A stretch of 36,134 bases of DNA, from NCBI GenBank assembly GCA_016215105.1, contig JACRLJ010000132.1, forward strand, positions 1 to 36,134. The letters are read 5' to 3'. The notes beneath the pieces are model-generated. The model saw only the letters and a program-made list of their open reading frames with translations, was not told the DNA's origin and made no database searches. A program made the position numbers and the translations under genes. Source of the DNA: Candidatus Hydrogenedentota bacterium (lineage in GTDB: Bacteria; Hydrogenedentota; Hydrogenedentia; Hydrogenedentales; SLHB01). Shown here one piece after another: positions 23,808 to 32,394 of this stretch (positions are counted from its first letter, which is position 1; each line of letters begins with the position of its first letter).

Positions 23808-25135
23808 CATCCAATTCGAAATTCCGTTGGCGCGCTTTGGCGACGTCCGCAGTGTATGGGCTTGTGGTATTGGTCCTCGTGTCCAGCGGACCCGTGACGT
23901 ATTACGCCCGCGTAAACAGTCTTCGAGCGGCGCTCGAAACGCAGAGCGATACGGTATTGTCTACGGTGAAGGCGGCCATACGCGCTCAGGGCCGCAGGGG
24001 CCAGTACCAGGCGGATCATCTGACGGCTATCTTTGAGGAGCTGGTGAAGAATCGTGGTATCCTTGCGGTGGGTCTTAGCGCTCAAGACGGAACCATGCTT
24101 GCCGAGGCGGGGGACACGGCGCTGCTCAGCCGGCGGCCCGACGACCGGCCCGTTGTAGGCGATACCGCTTTCGTGTCCGCGGCGCCGCTCACGCTGGAAA
24201 ACGCGGGAGGATTTGGACCACATGGTCTTGGGTTTCGCGGGGGCCAAGGCGCGGCCCGGCAGAATCCGCCGGAACAGGCTTTGCCTTCCGAGCCCATGAC
24301 GCTAACCCTCGCGGTTGACGCGGCGCCCATGAATCTCGAAGTCCGGCGCGAACGGTGGACATCGGCGCGCACCGCCGGGTTGTTGCTGTTTGCGTTGGGG
24401 CTGGTCACGTATATCCGCTGGATGTTGGTCAAGCGGCGGCGCCTCGAAAGAGATCTATTGTTGGCGCAGGAGCTTGCCGGATTTCACGAGCGCGTAGCCC
24501 AAATGGGGGCGGGGCTGGCCCACGAAACCAAGAACCCGTTGGGCGTGGTGCGCGGGCTGGCGCAGGCAATAACCGAATCGCCCGACTCCCAGCCGGAGGC
24601 GACGCGGCTCGCGGCCGCGATAGTCGATGAGGCGGACCGGACGGTGCGCCAGATTAACTCTTTCTTATCCCTGTCGCGTCCACGAGATCCAAGTAAGGCA
24701 AACGTCGAGCTCGATGCGTTTTTTAGGGCCTTCCTACCCTTGCTTCGCGCGGAGTCCGCGAGCACGCACGTTGCGGTCGACTACACGCCCTGCGGCTTAA
24801 CCATTCTCGCGGACGAGGAACAACTCCGACGGGTCGTACTCAATCTTGTGATCAACGCGATGCGGGCTTCACGGACGGATGGACAGGTTCGCTGCGGCGC
24901 GGCGCGTCACGGACGAACTGTAACCGTGACGGTCGCCGACGACGGGTGCGGGATTGCGGCTGATGACCTGCCGCACGTAACCGAGCCGTATTTCACGCGC
25001 TTTGACGGCGGCACGGGGCTGGGTCTGACCGTCGTGGACCAGATCGTTCGCGCGCACGGGTGGTCGTTGCGAATTGACTCCAACGCGGGCAAGGGAACCG
25101 TAGTGTCCATTGAGGGCGTCAGTCCGGTAGGATAG
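23804..25135 (+). CDS. Sensor histidine kinase (ZraS/AtoS-like)
   Basis: 443 residues. The N-terminal helix (LATSAVYGLVVLVLVSS) and a second at ~187-205 (AGLLLFALGLVTYIRWML) enclose a periplasmic sensor of ~150 residues that includes a Gly-rich GFGPHGLGFRGGQG stretch. Cytoplasmic part: H-box GLAHETKNPLGVVRG with phospho-acceptor H240, N-box LVINAMRAS, G1 VADDGCGI, F-box PYFTRF, G2 GGTGLGL. It phosphorylates a response regulator, almost certainly the NtrC-type protein encoded 4 bases downstream. The signal is likely envelope stress or metal, inferred from the neighbouring secreted metal-binding-type protein. Confidence 0.92.
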   Translation: MTSNSKFRWRALATSAVYGLVVLVLVSSGPVTYYARVNSLRAALETQSDTVLSTVKAAIRAQGRRGQYQADHLTAIFEELVKNRGILAVGLSAQDGTMLAEAGDTALLSRRPDDRPVVGDTAFVSAAPLTLENAGGFGPHGLGFRGGQGAARQNPPEQALPSEPMTLTLAVDAAPMNLEVRRERWTSARTAGLLLFALGLVTYIRWMLVKRRRLERDLLLAQELAGFHERVAQMGAGLAHETKNPLGVVRGLAQAITESPDSQPEATRLAAAIVDEADRTVRQINSFLSLSRPRDPSKANVELDAFFRAFLPLLRAESASTHVAVDYTPCGLTILADEEQLRRVVLNLVINAMRASRTDGQVRCGAARHGRTVTVTVADDGCGIAADDLPHVTEPYFTRFDGGTGLGLTVVDQIVRAHGWSLRIDSNAGKGTVVSIEGVSPVG

Positions 25136-25139
25136 CGGC

Positions 25140-26441
25140 ATGAATGACGTGCGATGCATTGCAGTAGTGGATGACGACCCTGGACAACGCTTTCTGCTTG
25201 ATACCGCGTTGCGCGGGGCGGGCTATGCGACGCTGCTGTGCAAGAATGGCGAGGAAGGAATCGACGCCGCGCCGCGGTGTGAACTGATGCTCCTCGATGT
25301 TCGCATGCCCGGTCTGGACGGTTTGACCGTCTTGAAGCGCGTCAAGGAAACGCATCCGGACTTGCCCGTGATTTTGCTCACGGCGTTTATCGATGTCCGC
25401 GACGCGGTCGCGGCGATCAAGACGGGCGCGCTCGATTACCTGGAGAAACCGGTCGATCTCGATGAACTCATTTCCGCCGTGGACGACGCCCTGGGCTCGA
25501 GCGGACGGCCTGTCGCCGGCGCGGACGCGTTGGCGCTGCCCGCGGGAATTGTCGCGGAAAGCCCCGCGACACGCCAGATATTTGAACAAGCGCGGCGCGT
25601 GGCCGAGTCGAAGGCGACGGTCCTCATCCTGGGCGAGAGCGGCGCCGGCAAAGAGATCCTGGCGCAGTTCATCCACGCCTGCAGTTCGCGGTCCGGCACA
25701 CCGTTGATCACGGTCGATTGCGGAACGCTGCCGAAGGACCTGATCGAGAGCGAACTCTTCGGCCACGAGAAAGGCGCATTCACGGGCGCCGAAACGCAAC
25801 GCAAAGGCCGATTCGAACAAGCGGACGGCGGAACGCTGTTCCTGGACGAGATTGGCGAGCTGCCGTTGGCGCTTCAGCCGGCGCTACTGCGCGTGCTCGA
25901 GTCCGGGGAATTTCGCCGCGTGGGCGGGAGTCAACAACTGCGCGCGGATGTGCGAATCATTGCGGCCACGAATCGCGACCTCGAAAAGAACGCTAGGGAA
26001 GGGCGGTTCCGCGAGGACTTGTTCTATCGCTTGAACGTATTCCCGATTGTCGCGCCACCGTTGCGTGAACGCCGGGACGACATCCTTCCGTTGGCCGAGT
26101 GCTTTTTGCGAGACCGCAAGCAGCGGCTCAGTCCGGCGGCGGAACGGCTCCTGGTGAATTACGCGTGGCCCGGCAATCTGCGTGAACTCCGAAACGCGTT
26201 GGAGCGCGCGTCCATCCTTGCCAATGGCAGTCTGATCATTCCGAGTGACCTCCCGCAGCAAATTCAGGCGGCGCCAGCCGAGCCGGAACCGGTTCCGGCC
26301 GCGGCGAACATGCGCGAGGTCCAGCGGCGCGCGATCCTCGAGGCGCTGGAGAAGACGGGCGGAAATAAGACGCGGGCCGCCACGCTGCTGGGGATTAGCC
26401 GCAGAAATCTTATCTACAAGTTGCGCGACTACGGGCTGTAG
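25140..26441 (+). CDS. NtrC-family sigma-54 response regulator
   Basis: 433 residues. The receiver domain (1-~120) has the acidic pocket D11-D13 and phospho-acceptor D53 in [10 protein letters not shown], and the conserved K in YLEKPVD. The AAA+ domain has Walker A GESGAGKE, an intact GAFTGA (in [10 protein letters not shown]) and [13 protein letters not shown]. The C-terminal Fis-type HTH is [20 protein letters not shown]. It is the partner of the kinase just upstream. It activates sigma-54 promoters; the elements at 23081, 20071 and 19408 are the nearest candidates, though the PAS activator could serve some of them. Confidence 0.94.
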   Translation: MNDVRCIAVVDDDPGQRFLLDTALRGAGYATLLCKNGEEGIDAAPRCELMLLDVRMPGLDGLTVLKRVKETHPDLPVILLTAFIDVRDAVAAIKTGALDYLEKPVDLDELISAVDDALGSSGRPVAGADALALPAGIVAESPATRQIFEQARRVAESKATVLILGESGAGKEILAQFIHACSSRSGTPLITVDCGTLPKDLIESELFGHEKGAFTGAETQRKGRFEQADGGTLFLDEIGELPLALQPALLRVLESGEFRRVGGSQQLRADVRIIAATNRDLEKNAREGRFREDLFYRLNVFPIVAPPLRERRDDILPLAECFLRDRKQRLSPAAERLLVNYAWPGNLRELRNALERASILANGSLIIPSDLPQQIQAAPAEPEPVPAAANMREVQRRAILEALEKTGGNKTRAATLLGISRRNLIYKLRDYGL

Positions 26442-26463
26442 CCTATTGCCCCACGACTGGCGC

Positions 26464-27876
26464 CTAGACGTAGCGCGATACGATCGCCAGGCCGGTGGCC
26501 ACACTGGTGAACGTGTCGCGTTCGAGAAGGCGTTCGGCGCCGTAGCGGTCCTCGAGCATATGGCGCAACGCAGGTATGAGACTGGTTCCACCCGTCGTCA
26601 GCACGTAGTCCACGTCGCCAAGATTGATCTGGGCCTGTGTCTCCGCTTCCTTGACGGAGCCGAGCATGTCTTCCGCGAGATGTTCGATGATGTGCGCGAA
26701 TTCGGCGCGCTCGAGATCGGCGGCGATGTGGATGGCTTCCTTTTCGATGACGATTCTCGCCTGCTGCTCGAAGGAGAGCGTCTTCTTAGCCTGCTCGACT
26801 TCGCGCACGACGGGATAGCCGTAGTTCCGCTGAATGAGGCAACGCAAGGCCCGGATCGCGGTGGGCTCGGTCGAACTCATCTCCATCGCGACCAGCCAAT
26901 TCAGGGTTTCTTGCGTGTTTAGCTTGTAGAGGTTCTGCCAGTCCGCTATGGTCCGGAAAAGGTATTGGGGAACGGGCAATTGCGATGGGCCGTAGCGGGA
27001 CCTGCTTCCGAAACTCGGGAAGAGTTTCGCGCGGATGATCTCGCGGTCGATGGCGTCCCCGGCGACGGTCACCCCGGCAACGCCCAAGACCTTACTATGC
27101 GCCAGACGGGTGGCCGTCTCGGCGCCGCCGCCGAATTCCATAACGCACACGTCGCAGGTTCCGCCGCCGATATCGACGACCATGAGGCGCTGCGTGCGGT
27201 CCGTGGTGACGGCGTATTCGACGCAGGCGGCAACGGGCTCGTAGAAGAAGACGACGTTCTTGAATCCCGCGAGGCCGGCGGCAGTCCGTAAGCGGCGTTC
27301 CGCGACGGCGTCTTCTTCGGGATCGGTCGAGAAGCGCACGGGGCGCCCGAACACGGCGGTATCGATATTCTCATCAACCGCCTGGTCAACCTTGTGTTTG
27401 ATCTCGCGGAGGATGAACGCGGTGAGTTCCTCGATCTGGTATTGCTGGCCGAAGACTTCGGTTCCTTTGTGGCTGCGGTAGCGCATGGCGGTCTTGAGCG
27501 ATTGGAACAGGCGTCCGGGCGAGTTCACTTCGACCATGGCGTGGGCGCGGACGGCCTCGCGGCGGCCGGAGTCGAATTCGGGGGGGCGGTAGCTCTCGTC
27601 CTTGTCCGGCTCGGAGCCTACGTAGCCGTCGATGGCGATTCCGAGGTCGACTTGCTCGAGGGCAACTTCGCGGTCCACGTTGCGGTCGATGAACGCATTG
27701 GCCGCGGCCCGGCCTACAATGTGTTCGCCCTCCCGCGACATATAGAGGAGGGATGGCAGTGAGGCGGGATTGTCATTGACGGGGTCGAGCTCGAGAATGC
27801 GCACACCCTCTTCGCCGGCCAGCGCCACACTCGAATTGGTAGTTCCGAAGTCCAACCCGCAAAACATCTTCGCCAT
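26464..27876 (-). CDS. Short Hsp70-family ATPase (YegD-like)
   Basis: 470 residues containing essentially only the Hsp70/actin-fold nucleotide-binding domain: phosphate-1 loop GLDFGTTNSSVALA, phosphate-2 VVDIGGGTCDVCVM, and adenosine loop VLTTGGTSLIPALRHML. The C-terminal peptide-binding domain and lid of DnaK are absent. This is the layout of YegD-type proteins, whose clients are unknown. It probably hydrolyses ATP in the cytoplasm. It is transcribed alone from a good promoter at 27985-28013 and converges with the response-regulator gene with 22 bases between. Confidence 0.88.
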   Translation of the reverse strand: MAKMFCGLDFGTTNSSVALAGEEGVRILELDPVNDNPASLPSLLYMSREGEHIVGRAAANAFIDRNVDREVALEQVDLGIAIDGYVGSEPDKDESYRPPEFDSGRREAVRAHAMVEVNSPGRLFQSLKTAMRYRSHKGTEVFGQQYQIEELTAFILREIKHKVDQAVDENIDTAVFGRPVRFSTDPEEDAVAERRLRTAAGLAGFKNVVFFYEPVAACVEYAVTTDRTQRLMVVDIGGGTCDVCVMEFGGGAETATRLAHSKVLGVAGVTVAGDAIDREIIRAKLFPSFGSRSRYGPSQLPVPQYLFRTIADWQNLYKLNTQETLNWLVAMEMSSTEPTAIRALRCLIQRNYGYPVVREVEQAKKTLSFEQQARIVIEKEAIHIAADLERAEFAHIIEHLAEDMLGSVKEAETQAQINLGDVDYVLTTGGTSLIPALRHMLEDRYGAERLLERDTFTSVATGLAIVSRYV

Positions 27877-27984
27877 GTAGAATTACCCGTCCCACCGATT
27901 GTCTGGCCGCAAAACAACGCAACCCGACTCGGCCGATACCGTCCGAATCAGGTCTGAAGTGTTTCGATCAAATGCAAATCGCGG

Positions 27985-28013
27985 AGTATATCACGGGGTG
28001 CACGGGTCGTCAA
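27985..28013 (-). promoter_or_regulatory. Sigma-70 promoter for the Hsp70-like gene
   Basis: On the minus strand: TTGACG (28008-28013), a 17-bp spacer and TATACT (27985-27990). The leader is ~100 bases. The rest of the 27877-28199 spacer shows no gene, only a weak CCGGG/CCCGG hairpin at ~28168-28187 behind iclR. Confidence 0.72.
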
Positions 28014-28199
28014 ACGCGCGAAATCCGGCAAAGAGCAGGGTTCAAGGTCTGGGGTGACGCGTGATTTCATCGAACTTCCCTTTGACGGGTCTGCGCAGAC
28101 GTTGGCGCCGTCCAGCGGCGTGTCCAGTGTCGGCTCCAGCTGCGGCGTGAGATTACCGCCCTGCACCGGGGATTCAAACTCCCGGACGGGGTTCGCTGT

Positions 28200-28991
28200 C
28201 TATGCGTCCTTCTTGCTTGAGGCGTCAGTCTCGCCGCCTCGTAGCGCTTGCGAGATCGTGTCCGCGGCGGCTACGACGCAGGTGGTTAGGTTCGGCAGTA
28301 CCTTTTCCGTGATACGGGAGCTAGGTCCGGAGATGCCGACGGCCGCCACAACGGAGTTGAACGGGTCGCGAACGGGCGCTGCGACACAACGGATTCCAGT
28401 CTCGTATTCGTCCCAGTCCAAGGCATAGCCGCGCAGGCGAACGGTCTCCAGTTCGCTCTTGAGACCGGTTAGGGTGCAGATGGTCTGCGGGGTATAGCGG
28501 GTGAGTTCGATTTCGCCCAGCACCCTGTTCAGTGAAGCCTCGCCAAGAAAGGCCAGCAGACACTTGCCCACGGAATTGCAGTGTACCGGCAGGCGCTCGC
28601 CAACGCGGCATTCAATGATGTTTCGCTCGGTCGACATGAAGGACTCGACGGTGACTACCGAGCCCGAGTCCAGGATCGCCAAGTGGGCGCTTTCGTGGGT
28701 AGCGTCGCGCAGGTTCGACAGGGGCGCCAGCGCTGCCTGGCGCAGGGTGCGGTTAACGACGCCTTGCCGGGAGACCTCGAGCAGCTTCGTCGTGAGCCGG
28801 TAGTGGCCGCTCGCCTTCTCCTGGGTCACGTACCCGGCTTTGAATAAGGTCTGCAGAGCCCGATGCACGGTGCTCGGTGGCAAGTTCGTCTCACCGGCCA
28901 GTTGCACGATGCCTTTGCCGTTGGGGTTTTGGGAGAGTCCTTCGATGAGCCGGAGCGTTCGTTCAACGGCGTTGATGGTGGAGGACCCCAT
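28200..28991 (-). CDS. IclR-family transcriptional regulator
   Basis: 263 residues; GGAG lies ~10 bases before ATG 28991. The N-terminal winged HTH (~5-70: AVERTLRLIEGLSQNP, then LPPSTVHRALQTLFKAGYV) is followed by the IclR effector-binding domain (~80-250, with the GSVVTVE and LPVHCNSVGKCLLAF strands). It usually acts as a repressor or activator of sugar or aromatic catabolic genes on binding a small metabolite. It diverges from the GH89/isomerase/oxidoreductase operon at 29510-34526, its probable target. Its own promoter overlaps a palindrome, which suggests autoregulation. Confidence 0.93.
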   Translation of the reverse strand: MGSSTINAVERTLRLIEGLSQNPNGKGIVQLAGETNLPPSTVHRALQTLFKAGYVTQEKASGHYRLTTKLLEVSRQGVVNRTLRQAALAPLSNLRDATHESAHLAILDSGSVVTVESFMSTERNIIECRVGERLPVHCNSVGKCLLAFLGEASLNRVLGEIELTRYTPQTICTLTGLKSELETVRLRGYALDWDEYETGIRCVAAPVRDPFNSVVAAVGISGPSSRITEKVLPNLTTCVVAAADTISQALRGGETDASSKKDA

Positions 28992-29052
28992 GTTCGATTC
29001 TCCTGGGTTGGGGTGGCGGGAATCTGGATTCCAGACAGTGCTTACAAACGCA

Positions 29053-29063
29053 GAATGATATTC
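29053..29063. promoter_or_regulatory. Candidate IclR operator
   Basis: GAATGATATTC is a perfect dyad (GAAT-N3-ATTC) located 12 bases downstream of the iclR -10 element, where repressor binding would block transcription. IclR-type sites are often GAA/TTC dyads. Confidence 0.5.
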
Positions 29064-29074
29064 CGCACACTGAA

Positions 29075-29103
29075 ACTATACGAAATCGTCCTTATCGAGT
29101 CAA
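29075..29103 (-). promoter_or_regulatory. Sigma-70 promoter of the iclR-type gene
   Basis: On the minus strand: TTGACT (29098-29103), a 17-bp spacer and TATAGT (29075-29080). Confidence 0.7.
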
Positions 29104-29181
29104 GCCTGCGCCGCCTATATGTGTAACGGCATTATACAAAGCATGTTATGGCGTCGCTCGTCGAGGGGGTGTTCGCGGCAT

Positions 29182-29210
29182 TTGACATTTCAAAGGTCGT
29201 GTGGTAAGTT
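29182..29210 (+). promoter_or_regulatory. Candidate promoter for the glycan operon
   Basis: A perfect -35 TTGACA (29182-29187), a 17-bp spacer and TAAGTT (29205-29210; only 3 of 6). A weak -10 behind a perfect -35 would suit activator control. Confidence 0.4.
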
Positions 29211-29268
29211 CCGAGAAGCAGGAGTAGAATCGGATTCCGCGTAGTGGAAATCGCTGGAGGGGCATACG

Positions 29269-29400
29269 GTGTCCATCCAGACGCTTCTCAGGCATGGGAG
29301 GCCAAAAGAAATTGGGCTTGTCCGCACCGGTACATGGGGTAGGTATTATGATCGCGCTGCATTTTTCCGTGAACGCTGCCGTTGGCAAGGCGGTACCTAA
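29269..29400 (+). CDS. Possible 43-residue leader ORF or gene fragment
   Basis: The GTG at 29269 lies 6 bases after GGAGGGG (29256-29262) and downstream of the candidate promoter at 29182. The product (SIQTLLRHGRPKEIGLVRTG, then TWGRYYDRAAFFRERC) slightly recalls a dinucleotide-binding start (IGLVxTGTWG). It could be a decayed oxidoreductase N-terminus or a leader peptide. No family is recognised with confidence. The remaining bases to 29509 show no gene. Confidence 0.3.
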   Translation: MSIQTLLRHGRPKEIGLVRTGTWGRYYDRAAFFRERCRWQGGT

Positions 29401-29509
29401 CGCGCACATGGCCATTGCGGAAGACTATGCGCAACTGTGGGATAACAGGCTTTTTTGTCAGCGGCAATTCCACGGATAGTCCAGTCGGCTGAGCCCTTCA
29501 GGAGGAGAG

Positions 29510-32362
29510 ATGCTGCATCTATTTATTCTGGTGAATTTGATGGGGGCCTTCGCGCCAGACTCGGTGGGTCAGGCCGCTGAGACGGCCATATCGGGGATCG
29601 TGGTGGCTGGCGAGGGCGGCGGCGATGCGTCAGACTCCGAAGCCTACCGCGTTTCGATTGCGTCAGCGGAACTCGTGAAGTATCTCGGCGCCATGTCGGG
29701 GAAGAAGGTTTGCCTTCAGGGGCCGGACGACCCGATCCGGGCGAAAACGGTGTTGGTGGTCGGCAACGCCTCTCAAAACCGTCTGGCGGCGGCCTTGGTT
29801 GCCCGTAAGGTCGTCGACCTTACGCTGCCCAGTGACGATCGCGACGCGTTTGTGGTCCGTTGCGGGAAAGATGACGGTCACGCCTATCTGGTATTTGCGG
29901 GGGCTAATGGGCTCGGGACGCTGTACGCGGTATACCACTATCTGGAGAACTGCTGTGACGTCGGCGCGTTCATGGATGGCGAGCACGTGCCCAAACGCAA
30001 GACGGCCCCTGTCGAGGGAGTCAACATCGCTGAAACGCCGCGGTTCCGTGATCGGCATTTCGGCTTCTCCGTGGCGTACGGCATGAAGAAGTACTTCAAT
30101 CAGTTCCGCACCGCCGAAGAAATGAACCAGTTGATGGATTGGATGGTGAAGCGGAAACTGAATCGGACCGGTTGGGGCTTTTACGCTTACCCCGGCGGCA
30201 CGGAGTCTGGCGCCGTGTTCGGCTACGAGTGCAAACCGGAAGAGGACTACGGCGCCGGCTGGCCTCGGGCGTGGACCTTCTCGCCCGAGTACCGCACGAA
30301 GATGCTGCAGGAGTGGTTCACGTATGCGCGGGCACGCGGTATTCAGTTCTACTATGCCCTGGAGTTCGGCCTGGTACCCGTTTCCTACCGCCAGAAACAT
30401 CCTGAGTTGCCGTATGTGCCGAATCTCGGCTACGACGCGAACGTCATTCAGCCGGATTCGCCCGAATGCCTCGCGGTGATGAAACAGTATCTGAACGAGA
30501 TTGTCCGTCTGTACGGGACCGATCATCTCTATCAGGCTACGCCATTTTGTGAGTCGACCGGAGGAGCAACCCCAGACGCGGCATTTGAGGTCAAGCTCAA
30601 GGCGGCGCGATCCCTCTGCAATACGCTATTCAAGCTCGACCCGAAATATGTGTGGCAAAGCGATTCCTGGGACTTCGGCGCGGTGCTCAGCGTGTGGACG
30701 CCGGATCGTCTGGCAAAGTATTTTGACGAACTCAAGCCGTTGCAAGACCGGATGTACGTCTACGATACGACGTCGGATGGGAACCCGTTCTGGAACCGCA
30801 CCAAGTATTTTGGCGGCGTGCCGTGGGCATTTGGGGTGTTGCACTCGTTTCAGGGAGACGACTATCTGCACGGTGATATGCCGAGGATCATCCGGCAGAC
30901 CTGCGAAGCGGCCAACGATCCCGGCAGCACGAATCTCAAAGGCATGTACCACATTCCCGAGAGCTTCGGGCACAACGTGATGTTCTTCCAACTCACCACC
31001 GCGCTTGCCTGGGGCCCGAATGGGGTCGACTTGGAGAAGTTCGTTCAAAAGTACTGCCGGACACGTTACGACCGCGCGTCGTACAAGGCGATGCTCGAAT
31101 GCACGCGCACGGTCGTTGATGCGGCGTATCGCGGCGGCGGCATGGACGTTTACTATCAGCGCATGGGGATCACGTACAATCCTGCTGCGTCGGCGCCGTT
31201 CGACGACTTCATTGCCTACCAGCGCCTCTACCCGGAGTTGTGCCGCGAGATACCGCTCATGGAGCAGGCGGTGGAAAAGGCTCTGGGTGAAGCTTGGCGC
31301 GAGCGCGGCAACAAGCTCTTCGAGAACGACCTTGTCGATTACACGCGGACGATGCTGGGCCTCAAGTCCAACTATTGCATGATTGAGGCCTATAGGGCTT
31401 TCAAAGTGGGTAAGCGCGCGACATTCGAGAAGAACGCCGCGGTTGCGCTCCGGTGTCTTGACGGGATCGCGACGATCCTCTCGACGCGCCCAGACTTTTC
31501 GATCCAGAAGACCATTGACGACGCCATGGCGATACCCGGGACCAATCCGTTCGTGCCGCGAATGGTCCGCAAGCACGCGATCAACGACATGTACGCGCCG
31601 GTTGAGAACTTCGAGCAACTCGTCCTGTTTTCGAAGCCGCGGGTGGAGGCGTACTTTAACGAGATGCGTGCGCGCATGGAACGCGGCGACACCTCCTTCC
31701 CGCGCGCGAGCATGAACGCGGCGTTTGGGGCGCTTGAAAAGCACTGGTGGGAAAACGACATCGTCATTCCGGATAGTGCGCGGTTCAAAGGCACGACTCT
31801 GGAGGCCGTTCGCGCGATGCGCGATGTCGCGCCAATGGACGTGGCGCCGGCGCCTTCCACTGTGGACCTCAAGACCGACCAGATTGTGGCATGCACGCCC
31901 AACCTACCTTCCGAATTACGCCCTCTTGGGTGGGAGGATGGTCGATTGCAGACAGTTGTGATGGACGGGCGGACGGTATGGAAAGTGGGAGATCCGGCCC
32001 TCGGTATGGCGAACAAGCATCTGTACTTTCTGGTAGACGCTTCCGTTGCGCTCAATTGTCAGGAGCCCGTCGCCCTTACTGTCCAGTATCTTGACAAGGG
32101 GAAGGGGCTGCTGGTGCTCGAATACGATGGCTACGACAGCGACTATGCGGCTGCTGAGCCCATCGCATTGCGCGACTCTGGCGAATGGAAGACTGCGAAG
32201 ATCACCTTGCCTCACCCGCAGTTCACGAAGTCCCAAAATGCCGGCGCAGACTTCCGGCTATCCGCGGAGAACGGCCCGATCCTGGTGGCGGGGGTGGCCA
32301 TTGCCTCGCCCCATACGACCGCGTTACCGACGTTCGAGCAGGTGAAGGGATCGGCGAAATAG
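29510..32362 (+). CDS. Alpha-N-acetylglucosaminidase-like glycoside hydrolase (GH89)
   Basis: 950 residues; AGGAGGAG lies 5 bases before the ATG. A short hydrophobic N-terminus (MLHLFILVNLMGAFA to VGQAAE) is a probable signal peptide. Domain order matches NAGLU: an N-terminal alpha/beta domain (~25-160), a TIM barrel (~165-500) and a helical domain (~500-760). A beta-rich C-terminal addition (~775-950) may bind sugar. GTDHLYQATPFCES (E348) and GMYHIPESFGHNVM (E484) fit the two catalytic glutamates, and GVPWAFGVLHSFQGD corresponds to the PWxxxxLHxFGG motif. It releases terminal alpha-linked GlcNAc, as in mucin or heparan-type glycans. It is the first large gene of the operon that ends with the Gfo/Idh/MocA gene. 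Confidence 0.8.
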   Translation: MLHLFILVNLMGAFAPDSVGQAAETAISGIVVAGEGGGDASDSEAYRVSIASAELVKYLGAMSGKKVCLQGPDDPIRAKTVLVVGNASQNRLAAALVARKVVDLTLPSDDRDAFVVRCGKDDGHAYLVFAGANGLGTLYAVYHYLENCCDVGAFMDGEHVPKRKTAPVEGVNIAETPRFRDRHFGFSVAYGMKKYFNQFRTAEEMNQLMDWMVKRKLNRTGWGFYAYPGGTESGAVFGYECKPEEDYGAGWPRAWTFSPEYRTKMLQEWFTYARARGIQFYYALEFGLVPVSYRQKHPELPYVPNLGYDANVIQPDSPECLAVMKQYLNEIVRLYGTDHLYQATPFCESTGGATPDAAFEVKLKAARSLCNTLFKLDPKYVWQSDSWDFGAVLSVWTPDRLAKYFDELKPLQDRMYVYDTTSDGNPFWNRTKYFGGVPWAFGVLHSFQGDDYLHGDMPRIIRQTCEAANDPGSTNLKGMYHIPESFGHNVMFFQLTTALAWGPNGVDLEKFVQKYCRTRYDRASYKAMLECTRTVVDAAYRGGGMDVYYQRMGITYNPAASAPFDDFIAYQRLYPELCREIPLMEQAVEKALGEAWRERGNKLFENDLVDYTRTMLGLKSNYCMIEAYRAFKVGKRATFEKNAAVALRCLDGIATILSTRPDFSIQKTIDDAMAIPGTNPFVPRMVRKHAINDMYAPVENFEQLVLFSKPRVEAYFNEMRARMERGDTSFPRASMNAAFGALEKHWWENDIVIPDSARFKGTTLEAVRAMRDVAPMDVAPAPSTVDLKTDQIVACTPNLPSELRPLGWEDGRLQTVVMDGRTVWKVGDPALGMANKHLYFLVDASVALNCQEPVALTVQYLDKGKGLLVLEYDGYDSDYAAAEPIALRDSGEWKTAKITLPHPQFTKSQNAGADFRLSAENGPILVAGVAIASPHTTALPTFEQVKGSAK

Positions 32363-32394
32363 CCGAGAAGTATATCGGAAGGAGCATGAGAGCG

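Noticed and set aside
28100-28190. tRNA-like piece with TTCAAAC loop on GGGA/TCCC and a distant CCGTCC/GGACGG pairing
   Set aside because: No proper D arm or 7-base anticodon loop on a 5-bp stem, T stem only 4 bp and no CCA or discriminator context; more likely a chance or repeat hairpin behind iclR.
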